Source: CAMYLY01 sp036397755 (GTDB taxonomy: Bacteria; Gemmatimonadota; Gemmatimonadetes; Gemmatimonadales; GWC2-71-9). Taken from it: 17,935 bases of DNA. Position numbers and translations under genes: made by a program. Positions 1 through 6,250 of the stretch are shown here, piece after piece (the stretch's first letter is position 1; the number at the start of each line of letters is the position of its first letter). The stretch lies in assembly GCA_036397755.1 (NCBI GenBank), contig DASWII010000016.1, positions 1 to 17,935 on the forward strand. Direction: 5' to 3'. A model generated the notes under the pieces. The model was not told where the DNA came from, did not search any database, and saw only the letters and a program-made list of their open reading frames with translations.

Positions 1-169
1 CGCATCAATAGATATTACCCTCGCGGGGACGGTGGGGACACAACGCCTCCCACTCCCCGACCCCTGAGCCCAGACGCGCGACTCACAAACCGCGCGTCCA
101 GCGCCCCGGTGTGGTCAGTGTTCCGCTCCCGTGTCCCATTCCTCGTTTTAGGTGCGGGGCCGGCGGCGA

Positions 170-913
170 TCACGGCGTCCGCTGTCGTCCGTACCAATAG
201 GTCCGCGCGAACCGTTCAAGTGACTTGCCTCGGAAGAGGAGGGCCGACAGCCCGCGCGCGAGCATCGGGAAGTAGTGCCAGTCGCCGTGCTTGTCGAACT
301 TGCGGGTGGACGCTACCGCCTTGGCCGCGCGCACGCGAACGAGCCGCTGGCCGCGGCGGCGGCCCACGGCGCGGAGGTCCAGCAGGAAGCGGACGTCCTC
401 TGCGAGCATCAAGTTCTCGTTGTAGCCGCCCACCGCGTCGAAGTCCTCGCGTCGGCAGAATACGACACCGGTGTCCATACCGGTGAGCCACATCAGCGGC
501 AGCATGAGCGCGAACGTCACGGCGAGGCCGAGGGACATGCGATCGAGGGTGACGCCGGTGGCCCCCGCGACCGCCCTGCCGGTCGCGAGCACCCGATCGA
601 TGGCGTTGAACGTGTCGGGGTGGATCCGCGCGTCGGCGTCCACGAAGCAGAGCACCTCACCGCGGGCGACGCGGGCGCCGCCGTTCCGCACCGCCGCGAT
701 CACGCGCTTCTCGACCGCGACCACCCGGCAGCCGCGGCTGCGCGCATACTCGGCCGTCCGGTCGGTGGACTGGTTGTCCGCCACGATCACCTCGATCGCC
801 TCGATGCCGCCCGCGTATCGCTCCCGAGCCCGTTCCACTGAGTCGACGAGTCGTGGGAGATATGCCTCCTCGTTGTGAGCGGGGATGATTAGGGAAAAGC
901 GGGGACTTCGCAT
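170..913 (-). CDS. Family 2 glycosyltransferase (GT-A fold)
   Basis: A 247-residue protein that likely transfers a sugar from a nucleotide-sugar donor at the cytoplasmic membrane face. Residues 6-12 (FSLIIPA) followed by HNEE are the usual GT2 opening strand. VIVADNQSTD (about 42-51) is the nucleotide-binding loop, and VDAD (91-94) holds the metal-binding DxD. AEDVRF (171-176) is the expected acidic pair of the acceptor site. A hydrophobic stretch at about 128-145 may touch the membrane. The start at 913 is chosen because AAGGAGGT (921-928, read on the minus strand) lies 7 bases upstream; longer in-frame starts lack this signal and run through repeat DNA. It is divergent from the nuclease gene at 1058. 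Acceptor and donor cannot be read from sequence. The family call is firm and the substrate unknown. Confidence 0.9.
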   Translation of the reverse strand: MRSPRFSLIIPAHNEEAYLPRLVDSVERARERYAGGIEAIEVIVADNQSTDRTAEYARSRGCRVVAVEKRVIAAVRNGGARVARGEVLCFVDADARIHPDTFNAIDRVLATGRAVAGATGVTLDRMSLGLAVTFALMLPLMWLTGMDTGVVFCRREDFDAVGGYNENLMLAEDVRFLLDLRAVGRRRGQRLVRVRAAKAVASTRKFDKHGDWHYFPMLARGLSALLFRGKSLERFARTYWYGRQRTP

Positions 914-920
914 CGCAAAG

Positions 921-944
921 ACCTCCTTCGATTCAACGATATTA
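921..944 (-). promoter_or_regulatory. Likely -10 box and strong Shine-Dalgarno of the glycosyltransferase gene
   Basis: Read on the minus strand, TAATAT (939-944) resembles a sigma-70 type -10 box, and AAGGAGGT (921-928) is a near-perfect Shine-Dalgarno 7 bases before the ATG at 913. The implied 5' leader is only about 20 bases. No convincing -35 box is seen; its expected place overlaps degenerate heptamer repeats. The ribosome-binding site is clear, the -10 box is inference. Confidence 0.5.
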
Positions 945-963
945 CACCGGCTCCGGTGGGCCC

Positions 964-1010
964 GCTGCCCACCGCACGCTGCCCGTTGCCCCGTTGGCCG
1001 CTGCCTCCTT
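964..1010. repeat. Degenerate heptamer repeat in the divergent intergenic region
   Basis: On the minus strand this stretch reads as loose 7-base units of the form GGCAGCG, GGCAACG, GGCAGCG and TGCGGTG. It lies between the divergent starts of the glycosyltransferase and the nuclease. The units are related to, but more diverged than, the GTGCARS units at 2537-2693 and 6141-6250. It may be an older member of the same family; copy boundaries are not sharp. Confidence 0.45.
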
Positions 1011-1057
1011 CCAGCCGTTTGCCTAGCGCCGACGCGACCCAACCGTATTCTTGGCTG

Positions 1058-2524
1058 ATGGCCTCTTCCCGCCGTCTCTCCAAATCCCGATTCACCGCGG
1101 GCCTCCAGTGCCACAAGCTCCTCTGGTGGAAGGTGCACGAGCCCGAAGCGGTGGAGCTACAGCCCGACATCGTATTGCAGGATCGATTCGATCAAGGCCG
1201 CGAGGTTGGCAGGCTCGCCACGGCGCACTTTCCGGGCGGCAGGGTAATCCAGCTCGATCGCGGCGATCTCCAACGCGCGGTCCGGGACACGCGGGCTGCG
1301 TTGGACGCCGGGACGCCGTCCATCTACGAAGCGAGCTTCTTCGAGCACGACACGTTCGTCGCCGTGGACATCATCGAGCGGCTGAACGGAGGCTATCGAC
1401 TGATCGAGGTCAAGTCCGCGTCGTCACTCAAGGACGAGCACATTCCGGACGTCGCGGTGCAGTGGTACGTCCTCGGCCGGGCGGGCCTCGACGTGGCGGC
1501 TGCCGAGGTCATGCACTTGAACAACGAGTTCCGGCATCCCGATCGGGGGGAATTGCTGGCGCGAACCGACGTGACCACCCCGGTGGACGAGTGGCTGGGC
1601 CGCGTTCCCGCCGAGTTGGACGCGCAACTCGCCGTGCTCGCGGGTCCGCTGCCGGACGTCGCCATCGGCACACATTGCTTCGACCCGCGGGACTGTCCGT
1701 TCCTGGAGCGGTGTTGGCCGCAGGATCGCAATCACATCAAGAAGCTGTACAACGTGGGTGCGAAGACCGTTGAGAAGTACTTCCTGCAAGGGATTCAATG
1801 GATCTCGGACATTCCCCCGACGCAGAAGCTTCCACCCGCCGCGCGGCGGCAGCTCCGGGCGCTGGCCGAGGATCGGCTAATCGTGGAACCGGGACTCGGC
1901 AAAGCGCTGGAGCCATTCGACTGTAAGCTCGGCTTTCTGGATTTCGAGACCATTTCACGGGCGGTGCCGGTGTGGCCGGGCATGGGGCCGTGGCATCAGG
2001 CGGCGGCGCAGTTCAGCTACCACGAGGCGAAGGGCGACGGCACGTACTCCCATGCGGAGTTCCTGGCCGAGGGTCCCGAGGATGCGCGGCCCGCGCTGGC
2101 TGAAGCGATGCTCCGGGCGACCGCGAACGCCGAGCGGGTGGTGATGTACTCGCACTTCGAGAAGACGCGCATTCGGGAATTGCAGGAGGTTGTGCCCGAT
2201 CTCGCCCCGGGGCTTCGTGACCTGGAGGAGAAACTGATCGATCTCCTGCCCGTGGTGCGGAACTATGTGTACCACCCCGACTTCATGGGCGGCTTCGGTC
2301 TCAAGTACGTCTTGCACCCACTCGTGCCCGCGCTGACGTACGACGATCTCGTGATTGTGGATGGGTTGGTCGCGAGTGTGGAGATCGCCCGGCTGCTGTT
2401 TGTGGCCGGAAAGTTGAGCCCGGAGCAGCACGAGAAGACGCGCTACGACTTGCTCGAGTACTGCAAACGGGACACCTGGGCCACGGTGAAGTTGGTGGAG
2501 CGGTTGAGGGAGCTGGCGGGATAG
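1058..2524 (+). CDS. Two-domain nuclease: Cas4/RecB-like N-terminal half with DUF2779 (DEDD-like) C-terminal half
   Basis: A 488-residue predicted cytoplasmic DNA-processing enzyme. The N-terminal half carries a PD-(D/E)XK core: D104 in VAVD, E117-V-K119 in LIEVKSA, then Q135-W-Y137. C18, C207, C213 and C219 are spaced as in Cas4/AddB-type 4Fe-4S nucleases, with one Cys before and three after the core. The C-terminal half matches the DUF2779 pattern and looks like a DEDD 3'-5' exonuclease: D295-F-E297 (motif I), the YSHFEK region with E368 (motif II) and YCKRD, Y468-x3-D472 (motif III, DEDDy style). The ATG at 1058 is preferred over one 102 bases upstream, because the extension is coded by repeat DNA and homology begins at RRLSKSRF. 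A TATTCT box at 1046-1051 lies 6 bases before the ATG, so a leaderless transcript is possible. DUF2779 membership is confident; enzymatic activity is inferred. Confidence 0.87.
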   Translation: MASSRRLSKSRFTAGLQCHKLLWWKVHEPEAVELQPDIVLQDRFDQGREVGRLATAHFPGGRVIQLDRGDLQRAVRDTRAALDAGTPSIYEASFFEHDTFVAVDIIERLNGGYRLIEVKSASSLKDEHIPDVAVQWYVLGRAGLDVAAAEVMHLNNEFRHPDRGELLARTDVTTPVDEWLGRVPAELDAQLAVLAGPLPDVAIGTHCFDPRDCPFLERCWPQDRNHIKKLYNVGAKTVEKYFLQGIQWISDIPPTQKLPPAARRQLRALAEDRLIVEPGLGKALEPFDCKLGFLDFETISRAVPVWPGMGPWHQAAAQFSYHEAKGDGTYSHAEFLAEGPEDARPALAEAMLRATANAERVVMYSHFEKTRIRELQEVVPDLAPGLRDLEEKLIDLLPVVRNYVYHPDFMGGFGLKYVLHPLVPALTYDDLVIVDGLVASVEIARLLFVAGKLSPEQHEKTRYDLLEYCKRDTWATVKLVERLRELAG

Positions 2525-2536
2525 GCGCGCCGGGCT

Positions 2537-2693
2537 CGTGCAGCGGGCTACGTGCTTCGTGCAGCGGGCAGCGCGCAGGGTGAAGGGTGCAGAGTGCAGG
2601 GTGCAGGGTGCAGGGTGCAGGGTGCAGGGTATAGGGTGCAGAGTGCAGAGTGCAACGTGCAGCGTGCAACGGCAGTGTGCAGCGGGCAACGTG
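2537..2693. repeat. Heptamer tandem repeat array (GTGCARS)
   Basis: This array fills the front of the 395-bp gap between the nuclease and ATPase genes. The core at 2594-2628 is five perfect GTGCAGG units in tandem. It is followed by GTATAGG, GTGCAGA twice, GTGCAAC, GTGCAGC and GTGCAAC, and both flanks degrade into looser units such as GTGCAGCGGGC. A 7-base period is not a codon multiple, and the units contain no stop in any frame, so spurious open frames cross the array on both strands. There are no spacers, so it is not a CRISPR. It resembles in style the short tandem repeats described in cyanobacterial intergenic DNA, but homology is not claimed. Function unknown. Confidence 0.93.
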
Positions 2694-2702
2694 GGGCGTA
2701 CG

Positions 2703-2795
2703 TCAGGCGTTCTTCTCGAGCCATTTTGCGCGCGTGACGGCGCTGGCGCGGGTGACCAGCTCGTCGTCCCGTTCATCGCCAAGGTCTAGCGCCCA
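2703..2795 (-). pseudogene. Possible 30-codon remnant of a lost gene
   Basis: On the minus strand a stop-to-stop frame reads like ordinary protein: LGDERDDELVTR, then AKWLEKNA and a TGA at 2703-2705. Nearly all codons end in G or C, as in the real genes here. There is no obvious start: a TGA sits directly upstream at 2796-2798. It could be the C-terminal tail of a gene destroyed when the repeat array or a rearrangement arose. I do not recognise the family. The plus strand is also partly open here, so the call is weak. Confidence 0.2.
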
Positions 2796-2827
2796 TCACC
2801 GTCAGAAATCGAGCGGAATCGAGCTGG

Positions 2828-2909
2828 CCGGGTAGCCTTGTGGTACCCGGACCCTTTAGGAGCCGTTGAGACCGGAGATCTCGCCGGTCGTCCGCGCCGG
2901 TGCTATGCT
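2828..2909 (+). promoter_or_regulatory. Leader region of the GHKL ATPase gene: two inverted repeats and a -10-like box
   Basis: CCGGGTA (2828-2834) and TACCCGG (2844-2850) form a 7-bp stem with a 9-base loop. GACCGG (2870-2875) and CCGGTC (2884-2889) form a second inverted repeat. TATGCT at 2904-2909 is a good -10 box match ending 10 bases before the ATG at 2920, which would give a leaderless or nearly leaderless transcript. No Shine-Dalgarno is visible before either possible ATG (2905 or 2920), which fits that reading. The inverted repeats could be operator-like sites; no -35 box was identified. Confidence 0.35.
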
Positions 2910-2919
2910 TTCCAGCGCC

Positions 2920-4446
2920 ATGGGCGAGACGCGCGTTGACCTGCTGCACCTGCTCGAGGACCTCCGCGATGCCTACCCGGGCTCGCTCGAGGAGACGATC
3001 CTCACCGAGATCGTCGCCAACTCGCTCGACTCGGGCGCCACACGCGTCGCGTTTATCACCGATCAGCCCGGCGCCGCCCTCACGGCGACCGACGACGGGC
3101 AGGGGATGAACCGGCGCGAGCTGCGGCGCTATCACGACCTCGCCACGACGTCCAAACGGCGGGGCCGCGGCATCGGCTTCGCCGGCGTGGGGATCAAGCT
3201 CGGACTCCTCGTGTGCGAGACGGTGCTCACCGAGTCCCGCACCCGTGAGACCCACGTGGCGACGCTCTGGCACCTCAAGTCCCGCCACAAGGCGCCGTGG
3301 AAGTGGGTGGACCCGCCGGGCCTTGTCGCGGAGCACGGCACGGCGGTCCGGCTCGCACTCGGGAATCCGCTGTCCGAGCTGCTCGATGAAGCGTTCATCG
3401 AGACCGCGCTGCGCCGTCACTTCGAGCCGCTCTTCGACCCGACGTTCGACGCCATGCTCGCCTCCGCATATCCCCACGGCATCGCGTTTCACGTGAACGG
3501 CCGAGCACTCGAGCGAGGTCCGCCGGCCGGCGAGCGGGTCGCCGTCGCGATCAAATTGCCGCGCAAGCGCAAGCCGGCGGCCGCGGGATACGTGTTCCAT
3601 GCGGGCGCGACGTTGGCCGAGGCGGAGCGCGGCGTGGCGATCAGCACGCTCGGCAAGGTGATCAAGCGCGGCTGGGACTGGTTGGGCATGACGCCAGCCG
3701 ACGCCGATGCCATCGGCGGCCTCATCGAAGCACCGGCCCTGGCCGAGTGTCTCACGCTCAACAAGGCGGACTTCATTCGCACGGGACCGCGCGGCGCCAC
3801 GTACCTCGCCTACCGCAAGGCGATGCAGGAGGCGCTGTCCGAGCCGCTCGCGCGGTGGGGTGAGACCCGCGAGTCCGAGGAGACCAAACGCCGGCGGGCG
3901 CGCCCACTCGAGCGCGACTTGAAGAAGGTGCTGGCCGAGTTGGCGAGCGCGTTTCCACTCCTCGCCGCGCTCACCGATCGCCGGCCCGGAGGCCAGCGCC
4001 GCCTGCCGTTGGGTAGAGACGGCGGGGTGGAGATGGGAGCGGATGCACTGTCACCCGCGCCCACGCCGGAGGTTTCCGTGGCCGGGGACACCCCCGGCAC
4101 CACACCGGAGCCTGCGGAAACGCAAGAGCCAGCGGCGGAATCTCCCGAGCCTCCTCCCGAAACCAAGGCCGCCCTATCGGCCGGCGGGCGGCCCCGCCGC
4201 GCCCACCTGGGCCTCCGGATCGATTTCGACAGCCGGCCCGACGACCCCACGCTCGGCCGCTTGGTCGAATCCACCATCTGGGTGAACGAGGCGCATCCCG
4301 CCTATCGCCGCGCCCTCGCGTCCCGCTCGCAGGGCTACCATCTCGCCCTCACCGTCGCCATGACACTCGCGCCGCTCGCCGTCGAGGCGGCGCAAGTGCA
4401 CGAGTTCGTGACCGTGTTCCTCGAGCGATGGGGGGAAGAATTGTGA
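2920..4446 (+). CDS. GHKL ATPase, MORC/MutL/Hsp90-like, with a distinct C-terminal domain
   Basis: A 508-residue predicted cytoplasmic ATPase. The N-terminal Bergerat fold is complete. E30 and N34 in TEIVANSLDSGA form the N box with the catalytic Glu. D58-DGQGM is the G1 box. TSKRRGRGIGFAGVGIKLGL (77-96) is the ATP-lid/G2 region, typical of MORC/MutL/Hsp90 proteins rather than histidine kinases. A transducer-like region follows to about 310, then a basic helix (315-345), a Pro/Glu-rich linker (about 378-420) and a C-terminal domain (428-508) containing IWVNEAHPAY. Such ATPases dimerise on ATP binding and clamp DNA or clients. The ATG at 2920 fits the -10-like box at 2904; an in-frame ATG at 2905 is the alternative. 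It lies 395 bp downstream of the nuclease gene on the same strand. Partner and substrate are unknown; prokaryotic MORC-like ATPases often occur in restriction or defence contexts. Confidence 0.85.
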   Translation: MGETRVDLLHLLEDLRDAYPGSLEETILTEIVANSLDSGATRVAFITDQPGAALTATDDGQGMNRRELRRYHDLATTSKRRGRGIGFAGVGIKLGLLVCETVLTESRTRETHVATLWHLKSRHKAPWKWVDPPGLVAEHGTAVRLALGNPLSELLDEAFIETALRRHFEPLFDPTFDAMLASAYPHGIAFHVNGRALERGPPAGERVAVAIKLPRKRKPAAAGYVFHAGATLAEAERGVAISTLGKVIKRGWDWLGMTPADADAIGGLIEAPALAECLTLNKADFIRTGPRGATYLAYRKAMQEALSEPLARWGETRESEETKRRRARPLERDLKKVLAELASAFPLLAALTDRRPGGQRRLPLGRDGGVEMGADALSPAPTPEVSVAGDTPGTTPEPAETQEPAAESPEPPPETKAALSAGGRPRRAHLGLRIDFDSRPDDPTLGRLVESTIWVNEAHPAYRRALASRSQGYHLALTVAMTLAPLAVEAAQVHEFVTVFLERWGEEL

Positions 4447-4590
4447 AGGTAGTGAGCGCGGTGGAGCTCTCACGCGAGCGCCGGTCCGAGTCGCGGACAC
4501 ACGCGTCAGTGCCCTGCCCGGTCACGATCTCACCGGCAATAGCACTGCGGCGTGCGGAGCGAGTCGGGACAAGCGAGCGCGGGATTGGGG

Positions 4591-6114
4591 CTACGGAAGG
4601 GTAAAGACTCTCACTGTCGGCAGCGCTTCGAGGTCCACCACCCGCCCACCCGTCATCACGAGCGAGAGCTTGCGAATGTTGGTGATGTCGGCGAGTGGAT
4701 CGGCGTCGAGGAGGATCAGGTCGGCGAGCTTGCCCACCTCGATCGTGCCGAGTCGGTCTTCCATACGCGCGGCCTTGGCACCGTTCAGCGTCGCGGCCTG
4801 GATAGCCTGAATGGGCGTCATCCCCAGTTCGACCAGGCCTTCGATGCCGAGGATCGTGCCGACGCCGTGATCCTGCCATTCGGGCTTGGGCCCGCGCGCC
4901 AACTCGGGCGCGGTGCGACGGTAGTTGTCGGTCCCGACGGTGGTAAGGCACCCCGCGGCGATCAACTTCTCCGCGTTCCGCCGCCGCATCTCCATGGACT
5001 CCCCGCTCTCCCAAAACGCATTCCACACCTCCTGCTGCGACCGTTCGCGGGGCATCTGCCTCCCCACATGCCCGGTCCTCACCGAGTCACCCTGCACGCT
5101 GCCCACGGCACGTTGCACGCTCTTCAGATGCTCCTTCCACGGCTGCCCCGTAATCGTGTTGGACAGCATCGAGCAGATCACGCCGCGCTCGACGATATTG
5201 GAGACCAAGGAGTCCGGCATGCTCTGCCCAGCGCGCGGCGTCGCGGGCATGATGATCTCCGGATGCTGGATGAGATCGATGCCGGCCTCCACGGCGAGTC
5301 GCAAGCCCTCGCTGCTGGTCGCGTGGGTCTCAGCGACGAGACCCCTCTTGTGGGTCTCCTCCACCAGCACGCGCTGCTGCGCCGGCGAGAACCCGATGAG
5401 CGACGGTGCGCTGAAATGCGCGGTGCCGCCGTACTTGAGGAAGTCCGTGCCCTTGTCGAGATACGCGTTGATCGCCACGCGCAGCTCCTCAGGCGTCATC
5501 GCCATCAGCTCCTCGCCCGCTCCTTGCGCGATGGCGTCGTTCATCCGCTCCTGAAAGAGACTCAGCTCGTCCGACGGGATGAGACTGAACGTGAGCGAGA
5601 ACGGACCGCCCCATCCCGCGATGTTGCCCGCGACGAGGATTCGCGGGCCCAGTACGTGCCCCGCGTTGATGCTGTCGCGCACCCGGCGGATCGGCTCGAG
5701 CACGCCGTAACTGTCGCGCACCGTGGTGACGCCGCGCTTGAGTTGCATCTGCGCCGCCTCCAGCACCACCTCGTGCTGCCGATGCTCGTACCGCACCAGC
5801 GTCTCGTGCCGGTCGGTCGTGTTTCCGCCGTAGAGTGAGAGATGCACGTTGGTGTCGATAAACCCGGGGAGGAGGTACTTGCCGGTTCCGTCAATCCGAC
5901 GGGCGCCGCGCGGGATCCGCACGTTCGCCCGCGACCCCACGCCCGTGATGTGCTCCCCCTCGATCAGGACCACCGCGTCCGGCATCGCCTCCGCTCCGGT
6001 GGCGTCGATGACCGTCGCGCCCACGATGGCAGTCGTTTGGGCAACGAGGCGCGCTGGACGGGGGGTGCTGGAAACGACAGCGAGGGCAAGGAGTAACAGA
6101 ATCGCGCGGGGCAT
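4591..6114 (-). CDS. Secreted amidohydrolase-family metal-dependent hydrolase
   Basis: A 507-residue exported hydrolase. Residues 1-26 (MPRAILLLLALAVVSS, cut near LVAQ) form a Sec signal. A small beta domain carries ATVIDATG. The barrel has the family's PGFIDTNVHL, with the usual HxH replaced by N89-V-H91, K227 (FLKYGG, candidate carboxylated Lys), H264 (ETHATS), H284 (IQHPE) and D396 (GTDNYR). The C-terminus KLADLILLDADPL is typical of imidazolonepropionase/dipeptidase-like members. AAAGGAG lies 5 bases before the ATG at 6114, which rules out an upstream start that would read through repeat DNA. Residues 331-342 (KSVQRAVGSVQG) are coded by heptamer repeats, an apparent in-frame insertion in a loop. 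The upstream neighbour on the same strand is the BsuPI-domain gene. The family is secure and the substrate unknown; loss of the first metal ligand leaves full activity uncertain. Confidence 0.92.
   Translation of the reverse strand: MPRAILLLLALAVVSSTPRPARLVAQTTAIVGATVIDATGAEAMPDAVVLIEGEHITGVGSRANVRIPRGARRIDGTGKYLLPGFIDTNVHLSLYGGNTTDRHETLVRYEHRQHEVVLEAAQMQLKRGVTTVRDSYGVLEPIRRVRDSINAGHVLGPRILVAGNIAGWGGPFSLTFSLIPSDELSLFQERMNDAIAQGAGEELMAMTPEELRVAINAYLDKGTDFLKYGGTAHFSAPSLIGFSPAQQRVLVEETHKRGLVAETHATSSEGLRLAVEAGIDLIQHPEIIMPATPRAGQSMPDSLVSNIVERGVICSMLSNTITGQPWKEHLKSVQRAVGSVQGDSVRTGHVGRQMPRERSQQEVWNAFWESGESMEMRRRNAEKLIAAGCLTTVGTDNYRRTAPELARGPKPEWQDHGVGTILGIEGLVELGMTPIQAIQAATLNGAKAARMEDRLGTIEVGKLADLILLDADPLADITNIRKLSLVMTGGRVVDLEALPTVRVFTLP
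5088..5122 (-). repeat. Heptamer repeat units inside the amidohydrolase coding region
   Basis: Read on the coding strand, the segment splits into consecutive 7-base units GCGTGCA, ACGTGCC, GTGGGCA, GCGTGCA and GGGTGAC, the same family as the intergenic arrays. It codes for SVQRAVGSVQGD in frame, within a loop between the core barrel strands. The units are clear by eye; that they arose by repeat insertion is inference. Confidence 0.6.
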
Positions 6115-6140
6115 AGGGGCTCCTTTGGAGACCGTCGACT

Positions 6141-6250
6141 GACGACGTGCGACGTACGATGCACGCCGCTCAACCTGGGGGCTAGACGCACGCTGCACGA
6201 CGCTGCACGCTGCACGTTGCACGTTGCACGTCGTTTCACGCTTCACGCTT
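6141..6250 (-). repeat. Heptamer repeat array between the BsuPI-domain and amidohydrolase genes
   Basis: On the plus strand the units read CGCTGCA and CGTTGCA (6189-6230), flanked by CGACGTG, CGACGTA, CGATGCA (6144-6165) and by TTTCACG and CTTCACG (6234-6247). The reverse complement gives GTGCAGC and GTGCAAC units, matching 2537-2693. The array forms the leader of the amidohydrolase gene and runs into the 3' end of the BsuPI gene, whose stop codon (6236-6238) lies inside it. Confidence 0.88.

Noticed and set aside
1..169. Part of a gene entering from the left edge
   Set aside because: Short frames are open on both strands but none has a recognisable motif or start signal; nothing supportable is seen.
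956..1057. An N-terminal extension of the nuclease from the ATG at 956
   Set aside because: The extension is coded by heptamer-like repeats and has no family resemblance; the ATG at 1058 precedes the conserved start of the domain.
2537..2693. A CRISPR array
   Set aside because: Units are 7 bases, directly abutting, with no spacers and no cas operon. The Cas4-like nuclease nearby belongs to the DUF2779 family, not to an adaptation module.
1955..2782. A 275-codon open frame on the minus strand across the nuclease 3' end and the heptamer array
   Set aside because: Its middle is repeat-coded (CTLHPAPCTLH-like monotony) and the rest is antisense to a clearly conserved nuclease. A 7-base unit without stops opens all frames.
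4447..4590. A bidirectional terminator between the convergent ATPase and amidohydrolase genes
   Set aside because: Only a weak 5-bp stem (GTCCG/CGGAC) is visible and there is no T tract on either strand.
4552..5838. A 428-codon open frame on the plus strand
   Set aside because: It is antisense to the amidohydrolase, whose signal peptide, metal ligands and ribosome-binding site are clear; the plus-strand product is rich in His and Arg with no recognisable motif.
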